DNA of 11,114 nucleotides. It comes from Megamonas hypermegale (GTDB lineage Bacteria; Bacillota; Negativicutes; Selenomonadales; Selenomonadaceae). Each line of letters begins with the position of its first letter. Position 1 is the first letter of the stretch. Made by a program: the position numbers and the translations under genes. Shown in pieces: positions 6,655 through 11,114 of the stretch. The notes below the pieces were generated by a model. That model was given only the letters and a program-made list of their open reading frames with translations, made no database searches and had not been told where the DNA came from. The DNA lies in contig DCFC01000022.1 in assembly GCA_002314325.1 (NCBI GenBank), forward strand, positions 1 through 11,114, written 5' to 3'.

Positions 6655-7695
6655 TTAATCAATGAATATGCTATTAAAGCCGCTCGCCTTGTGCAGCCTG
6701 TTCATGATGGCAAGACCAATACCGCTGCCAGCAGTTCCTTCCGCTAAAATTATATCCACGTTTTTATCATCGAAAAAACGCAGACATTCATATATTTCCG
6801 CCGCAATCGTCGGCAAATCGCCCTGACTGCCATATACCGCCGTATTTTCATGCTGCAGCTGTGCCGCCACTTCATTGCTCACGATAAGGCCGACTTTCCT
6901 GCCGCTGTTTTCATACTCTTTTATTTTAGCGCGCATGGCTGACGCCATTTTTGCCGGATTTCCTTCAAATAAAATCATATCGGCTTGCGGCGCATAATGC
7001 TTGTACTTCATGCCCGGCGCTTTCGGCACCACATTTTCGCCGACAACAGCTCCGTCTATTTTCACTACAGGAAATAATTCCTCCAGCATTTCCTTCGTAA
7101 CGGCACCGGGGCGCAAAATCACCGGCACCTCCTCCGTGCAGTCCACAATCGTCGATTCCACACCGAAGCGGCACGCACCGCCGTCCAGTATCATATCAAT
7201 GCGGTCGTGCAAATCATGATAGACTGCCTGCGCCGTCGTCGGGCTCGGCCGGCCGGAGATATTGGCGCTCGGCCCTGCAATCGGCGTACCGGAAAGTCTT
7301 ATTAGCTCACGTACAATATCATTATCCGGCATACGCACCGCCACCGTATCGAGCCCGCCCGTAACGGAACGCGGCACAATATCGGACTTCGGCAGAATAA
7401 GCGTTACCGGACCGGGACAAAATGCCGTCATTATCTTTTTCGCCGCCGCATTCACGTCTTTGACTATCCTGTGCAGCATTTTCTGGTCGTTTATATGCAG
7501 TATCAGCGGATTGTCCGACGGTCTGCCCTTCGCCGCGTATATTTTCGCCGCCGCTTCACTGTTTAAGCCGTCGCCGCCGAGCCCGTACACCGTTTCCGTC
7601 GGAAAAGCCACCAGCCCGCCGTTTTTTATACACTGCGCCGCTTTTTTCAGCGCCTCATCCTTTATCGAATTTATTTTTATCAGTTCACATTCCAT
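6655..7695 (-). CDS. ywlC: L-threonylcarbamoyladenylate synthase (Sua5/YwlC type)
   Basis: The enzyme makes threonylcarbamoyl-AMP from threonine, bicarbonate and ATP, the first step of the t6A37 tRNA modification needed for decoding ANN codons. At 346 residues it is the two-domain Sua5 form. The YrdC fold covers about 10-205, with FPTETVYGLG (31-40), KGRP (56-59) and the GPSANISG segment (141-148). The linker carries PGMKYKHYAP (227-236), followed by a Sua5 C-terminal domain to the end. Its ATG lies inside the end of prmC (16-nt overlap), with GGTGG 7 nt upstream, so translation is probably coupled to prmC. As in B. subtilis, ywlC lies close to prfA and prmC. The partner genes tsaB, tsaD and tsaE are not in the window. 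Confidence 0.96.
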   Translation of the reverse strand: MECELIKINSIKDEALKKAAQCIKNGGLVAFPTETVYGLGGDGLNSEAAAKIYAAKGRPSDNPLILHINDQKMLHRIVKDVNAAAKKIMTAFCPGPVTLILPKSDIVPRSVTGGLDTVAVRMPDNDIVRELIRLSGTPIAGPSANISGRPSPTTAQAVYHDLHDRIDMILDGGACRFGVESTIVDCTEEVPVILRPGAVTKEMLEELFPVVKIDGAVVGENVVPKAPGMKYKHYAPQADMILFEGNPAKMASAMRAKIKEYENSGRKVGLIVSNEVAAQLQHENTAVYGSQGDLPTIAAEIYECLRFFDDKNVDIILAEGTAGSGIGLAIMNRLHKASGFNSIFID

Positions 7696-8552
7696 GCCAA
7701 TACCACCCTGTCTATTCCGGCATAATCCTTGACTATTTTAATATTCTGCCAACCGTTATCAAGCGCAATCTGCTTTACGGCCTGCGCCTGATAAATGCCG
7801 ATTTCTAAAGCTATAAAACCGTTTTCCTTTATATATCTCTTTCCTTCACTGAGCAAGCGGCGGTAATAACTGAGCCCGTCGCCGCCGTCCGTTAATGCGC
7901 TGACCGGCTCATACGCTCTCACATCCGCCTCCAGCGTAGCGATATCCGCCTGCGGAATATACGGCGGATTGGAAACGATGATATCAAATTTATCGCCGCT
8001 TTCGGCAAACGGAGCGAATAAATCACCGACGAAAAACTCGCATCTGTCCGCCACCTGCAAGGACTGAGCATTTTCTTTGGCGACTTCCACCGCCTTAGCT
8101 GCGATATCCACCGTTTTTCCCTGCGCCTTCGGCAGATTGGTAAGCAGCGACAGGATAATCGCACCGCTGCCTGTGCCGATATCGGCGATTTTCACAGCTT
8201 CCTGCTTATCCGCATTGGCTAAAACATTTTCCACGAGAATTTCCGTATCGGGACGCGGAATGAGCGTATCCGGCGTAACCTTGAACGGCAGCCCCATAAA
8301 CTCCTTCTCGCCGATAATGTACGCCACCGGCATATGCTGCGCTCTTTTTTTCACGTATTCCCTGAATTTACTGAGCTCCGCTTTTTCCATCGGCTCGTCA
8401 AAATGCACGTATAAATAAATGCGCTCCTGTCCCAATACGTGAGACAGAAGCACTTCGGCATCAAGACGGGCGGACTCTATATTTTTGCTTTTAAAATAGT
8501 TCACCGTCCAGTTGAGCAGCGAACTTATCGTCCAAACATCCTTCTTTTCCAT
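7680..8552 (-). CDS. prmC: Peptide chain release factor N5-glutamine methyltransferase
   Basis: PrmC (HemK) uses S-adenosylmethionine to methylate the glutamine of the GGQ motif in release factors, which is needed for efficient termination. The 290 residues comprise an N-terminal helical domain (about 1-85) that grips the release factor, the IPRPDTE segment (98-104), SAM motif I DIGTGSG (124-130) and the catalytic NPPY (195-198) that holds the glutamine amide. The ATG at 8552 is one base after the prfA stop codon, and its AGGTAAG ribosome site is formed by the last prfA codons, so enzyme and substrate are translationally coupled. Its 3' end overlaps ywlC by 16 nt. No residue expected at the active site is missing. 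Confidence 0.97.
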   Translation of the reverse strand: MEKKDVWTISSLLNWTVNYFKSKNIESARLDAEVLLSHVLGQERIYLYVHFDEPMEKAELSKFREYVKKRAQHMPVAYIIGEKEFMGLPFKVTPDTLIPRPDTEILVENVLANADKQEAVKIADIGTGSGAIILSLLTNLPKAQGKTVDIAAKAVEVAKENAQSLQVADRCEFFVGDLFAPFAESGDKFDIIVSNPPYIPQADIATLEADVRAYEPVSALTDGGDGLSYYRRLLSEGKRYIKENGFIALEIGIYQAQAVKQIALDNGWQNIKIVKDYAGIDRVVLAWNVN

Positions 8553-8553
8553 A

Positions 8554-9621
8554 TTATCTTACCTGTTTCAATCTTTCCGTCTGGTCCGCCGTAATCAGAG
8601 CATTTATAATCTCGTCAATTTCACCGTTCAGCACAAAATCGAGTTTGTGCAGCGTAAGCCCGATGCGATGGTCAGTCACGCGCCCCTGCGGGAAATTATA
8701 CGTGCGGATACGTTCGCTTCTGTCGCCGGAGCCCACCTGATTTTTGCGGTCAGCGGCAATTTCATTATCCTGCGCCGCTTGCGCCTGTTCCTGCACTTTA
8801 GCTCGCAGTACGCGCATAGCTTTTTCCTTGTTTTTCAGCTGCGATTTTTCGTCCTGGCACTGCACGACGATACCCGTCGGCAAATGCGTGATGCGTACCG
8901 CCGTTTCCGTCCTGTTTACGTACTGACCGCCTGCACCGCTGGCGCAATACGTATCAATGCGCAAATCATTCGGCTTGATATCGACTTCCACTTCCTCCGC
9001 TTCCGGCAGTACCGCCACCGTAACAGCCGACGTATGCACGCGCCCCGACGACTCCGTCTGCGGCACACGCTGCACGCGGTGTGTACCGCTTTCGTATTTC
9101 AGTTTGCTGTATGCGCCGTAGCCGTTTACGCAGAAGGAAACTTCCTTGAAACCGCCCAGCCCTGTCGGATTGGAATCGAGCATTTCCACTTTCCAGCCCT
9201 GCATTTCCGCATAGCGCGAATACATGCGGAACAAATCGCCGGCAAACAGCGCCGCTTCTTCTCCGCCGACACCGCCGCGGATTTCCATGATGACGTTTTT
9301 ACTGTCATTCGGGTCTTTCGGCAACAGCAAAATTGGGAATTCATTCTCCAATTCCTCTTTACGTGCCGACAGTTCCTTTACTTCATCTTCCAGCATATGA
9401 CGCATATCGCTGTCGATATCTTCTTCAAACATCGCTTTATCTTCGTCAATCGTCGCGCATATTTTCTTGTACTCGCGGAATTTTTCCACAATTTCCGTAA
9501 GCGCGGCATGTTCCTGATTGTATTTCTGCCATTTCGCCATATCCGAAATAATATCCGGGTCGCTGATTAAAGACTCCAGCTCCAGATATTTATCCTCAAC
9601 GGCCTGTAATTTATCCAGCAA
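8554..9621 (-). CDS. prfA: Peptide chain release factor 1
   Basis: RF1 recognises UAA and UAG stop codons in the ribosomal A site and triggers peptide release. It has 355 residues. The GGQ hydrolysis motif is at 231-233 in [11 protein letters not shown]. The stop-codon reading loop has PQT at 187-189, a form of the RF1 PxT tripeptide (RF2 would have SPF), and HTS follows at 196-198. No in-frame stop or shift interrupts it, unlike RF2 genes with programmed frameshifting. The start is TTG at 9621, with GGGGAG 6 nt upstream; the first residues ([15 protein letters not shown]) fit the family N-terminus and no ATG is close by. A strong terminator separates it from the DUF1385 gene by only 25 nt, with no clear promoter between, so its transcription source is unclear. 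prmC follows after 1 nt. Confidence 0.97.
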   Translation of the reverse strand: MLDKLQAVEDKYLELESLISDPDIISDMAKWQKYNQEHAALTEIVEKFREYKKICATIDEDKAMFEEDIDSDMRHMLEDEVKELSARKEELENEFPILLLPKDPNDSKNVIMEIRGGVGGEEAALFAGDLFRMYSRYAEMQGWKVEMLDSNPTGLGGFKEVSFCVNGYGAYSKLKYESGTHRVQRVPQTESSGRVHTSAVTVAVLPEAEEVEVDIKPNDLRIDTYCASGAGGQYVNRTETAVRITHLPTGIVVQCQDEKSQLKNKEKAMRVLRAKVQEQAQAAQDNEIAADRKNQVGSGDRSERIRTYNFPQGRVTDHRIGLTLHKLDFVLNGEIDEIINALITADQTERLKQVR

Positions 9622-9646
9622 ACTTATCTCCCCTTATCTTTCTCAC

Positions 9647-9678
9647 AAAAAAGGATTGATTTACTAAAAACCAATCCT
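9647..9678 (-). terminator. Rho-independent terminator between DUF1385 gene and prfA
   Basis: On the minus strand AGGATTGGTTT (9678-9668) pairs with AAATCAATCCT (9662-9652) through one G-U wobble, closing a TTAGT loop, with a run of six T residues (9652-9647). It starts 16 nt after the DUF1385 stop codon and ends 25 nt before the prfA TTG start. Confidence 0.9.
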
Positions 9679-9694
9679 CTTTAACTTTATTTAA

Positions 9695-10627
9695 TTAAAT
9701 AGTAGCATTTACTTTCAATTCATTCGCTACGGACGGTTTTGCCTCCGCTTTCGTTTCCGTTTCCTTGACTTCTTCCAGTTCAATCGCCGCTTTCAGCGAT
9801 TTTACGGCAACTTCAATCATGGAATTGTCCGGCTCGCGTGTTGTCAGATACTGCAGCCACATTCCCGGCAGTGAAAACATATGCACGATTTTATTTTTGG
9901 AACGGCCGGCAAAACGGATAAACTCATAGGAAATTCCCGCTACCACCGGCAAAAGCAGCACACGCGACAAAATGCGTTCCCACAGGGAAGGCCAGCCGAG
10001 AAAAGCGAATACGAAAATACTCACCACCATGACAATCAAAAGAAACGAGGTACCGCAGCGCGGATGAAGACGCGAAAACTTCTGCACATTTTCCGGCACA
10101 AGTTCCACACCGGCTTCATAGGCATGAATAGTTTTATGCTCCGCTCCATGATACTGAAACACTCTTTGAATGTCCTTCACACGCGATATGGCGTAAATAT
10201 AGATAAAAAACACAGCCATGCGCACAAAACCTTCCCAAAGGTTCATGATTACATGGTCATCCGTCGGAACGAAATTCACCGCCGCCGTCGGTATCACGAT
10301 AAACAGCACCACCGCCGCCAGCAGGGAAAAAGCCATCGTTATCGCTATATCTTTATTCGTAAGCTTGTCCGCTTCCTCCTCGCCCGCCATCTGCGCCGAG
10401 TAAGTGAGCGATTTGAGCCCCATTACAAGCGACTCGCCCAAAGACAGTATGCCGCGGAAAAACGGCTTTTTGAAAATAGGATATTTATCCGCCAGTGAAT
10501 TTACAGGTTTTACATCTACAGTGATTTTTCCCGAAGGCTCACGAACCGCCGTCGCCACTTTCTTCGGACCACGCATCATTACGCCTTCAATTACAGCCTG
10601 ACCGCCTACCATTAATTTTTCAGACAT
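9695..10627 (-). CDS. yqhQ: DUF1385 membrane protein (YqhQ-like), predicted metal-dependent enzyme
   Basis: This is a 310-residue membrane protein of the DUF1385 family; its reaction is not known to me. The N-terminal signature GGQAVIEGVMMRG (8-20) is clear. About four hydrophobic segments lie near 95-117, 135-149, 195-212 and 220-238. The conserved YHGAEHKTIHAYE (159-171), with H160, E163, H164 and H168, together with HPRCGTSF (188-195), looks like a metal site near the membrane surface, which is why the family is often called a predicted metal-dependent enzyme. Residues 280-310 are a charged low-complexity tail. The frame is open to a GTG at 10636, but that GTG is part of the AGGTG ribosome site; the ATG at 10627, 6 nt after it, is the better start. 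It lies between the rpmE hairpin and a strong terminator, and no promoter of its own is obvious. Confidence 0.9.
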   Translation of the reverse strand: MSEKLMVGGQAVIEGVMMRGPKKVATAVREPSGKITVDVKPVNSLADKYPIFKKPFFRGILSLGESLVMGLKSLTYSAQMAGEEEADKLTNKDIAITMAFSLLAAVVLFIVIPTAAVNFVPTDDHVIMNLWEGFVRMAVFFIYIYAISRVKDIQRVFQYHGAEHKTIHAYEAGVELVPENVQKFSRLHPRCGTSFLLIVMVVSIFVFAFLGWPSLWERILSRVLLLPVVAGISYEFIRFAGRSKNKIVHMFSLPGMWLQYLTTREPDNSMIEVAVKSLKAAIELEEVKETETKAEAKPSVANELKVNATI

Positions 10628-10671
10628 AAACAGCACCTGCCTTATTTATCTTTCCATAATCAAAATCTATT

Positions 10672-10705
10672 TAAATACAAATGAAGCAGAGCATTTCTGC
10701 TCTGC
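10672..10705 (-). terminator. Probable terminator after rpmE
   Basis: On the minus strand GCAGAGCA (10705-10698) pairs perfectly with TGCTCTGC (10693-10686) around a GAAA loop, a stable tetraloop of the GNRA type. The tail is T-rich but interrupted (TTCATTTGTATTT), so termination may be partial, which would let transcription reach the DUF1385 gene. It begins 14 nt past the rpmE stop codon. Confidence 0.65.
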
Positions 10706-10719
10706 CATTTATTGGTATA

Positions 10720-10920
10720 TTATTTTTTGCCATAACGTTTGTTGAATTTTTCAATACGGCCACCAGCTGCCATGTCGCGTTGACGACCAGTGAAGAATGG
10801 ATGACATTTGGAGCAAACGTCTACACGTAATTCACTTTTTACAGAGCCAGTTTTAAAAGTATTGCCGCAACCACAGATAACTGTAGCTTCTTTATAATCA
10901 GGATGGATTCCTTGTTTCAT
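10720..10920 (-). CDS. rpmE: 50S ribosomal protein L31 (zinc-binding type)
   Basis: This is a 66-residue protein of the large ribosomal subunit that bridges it to the small subunit. The four cysteines C16, C18, C36 and C39 (CGC and CSKC) form the zinc-ribbon site that marks the zinc-containing form, as against the zinc-free YtjA-type paralogue made under zinc starvation. The N-terminal MKQGIHPDY and the HPFFTGRQ block (40-47) are diagnostic, and the length equals that of B. subtilis RpmE. The ATG at 10920 has GAGGTG 7 nt upstream. It has its own extended -10 promoter and a hairpin just after the stop codon. rpmE often follows rho in Bacillota; any such gene would lie beyond the right edge. 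Confidence 0.97.
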   Translation of the reverse strand: MKQGIHPDYKEATVICGCGNTFKTGSVKSELRVDVCSKCHPFFTGRQRDMAAGGRIEKFNKRYGKK

Positions 10921-10955
10921 TCTATCGCACCTCTTTCTCTGACATTTACTGATTG

Positions 10956-10984
10956 ATTATATCACACAGGCGCTAAACTTGCAA
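10956..10984 (-). promoter_or_regulatory. Extended -10 promoter of rpmE
   Basis: On the minus strand TTGCAA (10984-10979) and TATAAT (10961-10956) are separated by 17 nt. The -10 box is preceded by TGA, giving the extended -10 form TGnTATAAT. The predicted start near 10949 leaves a leader of about 29 nt holding the GAGGTG site, too short for a riboswitch or a structured L31 leader. It may also feed the downstream genes by readthrough of the rpmE hairpin. Confidence 0.8.
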
Positions 10985-10997
10985 GAGATAATCTACG

Positions 10998-11030
10998 TTC
11001 ATTTTTCTTTTGGAGCAAAAGAAAGATGAG
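10998..11030. repeat. Short inverted repeat
   Basis: TTTCTTTTG (11004-11012) and CAAAAGAAA (11016-11024) form a perfect 9-bp stem around a 3-nt GAG centre. Further pairing outward, through a G-T wobble, reaches about 13 bp. It lies just upstream of the rpmE promoter. It has no T-run of its own outside the stem, so it is not a standard terminator. It may be a dispersed intergenic palindrome or part of the end of the neighbouring unit. Confidence 0.55.
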
Positions 11031-11042
11031 TTTAAAGAAAAT

Positions 11043-11107
11043 GCCTGTTCGGCGCAATATGAAATAAAGAGATTTATTTATTAGTTTATCTTCATATTGC
11101 GCCGGGC
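11043..11107. terminator. Long hairpin at right edge, probably a terminator
   Basis: CGGCGCAATATGAA (11050-11063) pairs perfectly with 11091-11104. The stem gains a GCC/GGC clamp outside a 4-nt bulge (11043-11045 with 11105-11107) and an inner ATAAA/TTTAT pairing. On the plus strand it ends in GGCAATTTTT; on the minus strand in GGCATTTTCTTT. It could therefore end a minus-strand gene beyond the right edge, act in both directions, or be an intergenic palindromic repeat. The neighbouring gene is not visible, so direction is unassigned. Confidence 0.65.
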
Positions 11108-11114
11108 AATTTTT

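Noticed and set aside
8512..9570. A 352-codon open frame on the plus strand opposite prfA
   Set aside because: It lies antisense to a clear prfA with full motifs. Its translation is rich in His, Arg and Phe with no recognisable domain, and it has no ribosome site. It is a by-product of the codon bias of the real gene.
8554..9621. Release factor 2 with programmed frameshift instead of RF1
   Set aside because: The stop-codon loop is PQT, not SPF, and the frame is uninterrupted from start to end.
10921..10955. A structured L31 autoregulatory leader or riboswitch ahead of rpmE
   Set aside because: The leader from the predicted start point is only about 29 nt, with no hairpin.
11026..11067. A 13-codon plus-strand frame (MSLKKMPVRRNMK) after a GGAG
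   Set aside because: It is too short to support, its 3' part is one arm of the long hairpin, and the GGAG is the centre of the other palindrome.
1..11114. Mobile element, CRISPR array, defence system or other new multi-gene system
   Set aside because: No transposase, integrase, repeat-spacer array, toxin-antitoxin pair or unfamiliar gene cluster is present. All twelve genes are conserved core genes with normal lengths.

Overview
The window is a compact, co-oriented block of twelve housekeeping genes, all on the minus strand and so read from right to left. It looks like a low-to-mid GC member of the Bacillota (Firmicutes). The reasons are the Cys-containing L31, the prfA-prmC-ywlC-rpiB-glyA-upp gene order that echoes the Bacillus subtilis prfA-to-upp region, near-consensus sigma-A promoters, and hairpin-plus-T-run terminators. 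The continuation upp - dCMP deaminase - WecA/TagO - WecB is more like clostridial or Negativicutes genomes. That narrower placement is a low-confidence inference.

Layout in transcription order. An extended -10 promoter (10984-10956) starts rpmE (ribosomal protein L31), which ends in a hairpin. Next is a DUF1385 (YqhQ-like) membrane protein, closed by a strong terminator. Then come prfA (release factor 1), prmC (the methylase that modifies the release-factor GGQ glutamine) and ywlC (threonylcarbamoyl-AMP synthase). These three are packed with a 1-nt gap and a 16-nt overlap, forming a translation-fidelity module. After a 71-nt AT-rich gap with a possible promoter, rpiB, glyA, upp and a dCMP deaminase (comEB) follow with gaps of about 20 nt. 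They cover pentose phosphate, one-carbon and pyrimidine-salvage metabolism.

A consensus promoter (3728-3699) then starts a tagO/wecA-type polyprenyl-phosphate GlcNAc-1-P transferase gene, which has its own terminator. Next is wecB/mnaA (UDP-GlcNAc 2-epimerase), also with a terminator, and finally a DUF362 protein with a C-terminal two-cluster ferredoxin domain. tagO and wecB together would start and supply ManNAc for an undecaprenyl-linked surface polymer.

The left 212 bases hold no gene. They carry two consensus minus-strand promoters exactly 90 bp apart, pointing off the left edge. This is the architecture expected upstream of an rRNA or tRNA operon. The right 194 bases hold the rpmE promoter and two inverted repeats, one probably a terminator for a neighbour outside the window.

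I see no mobile element, CRISPR array, tRNA, rRNA or defence gene. Nothing here amounts to a new multi-gene system. The points of interest are the tandem promoters, the repeated use of terminators just ahead of co-directional genes with no visible promoter, two genes of unknown function, and two start-site corrections.
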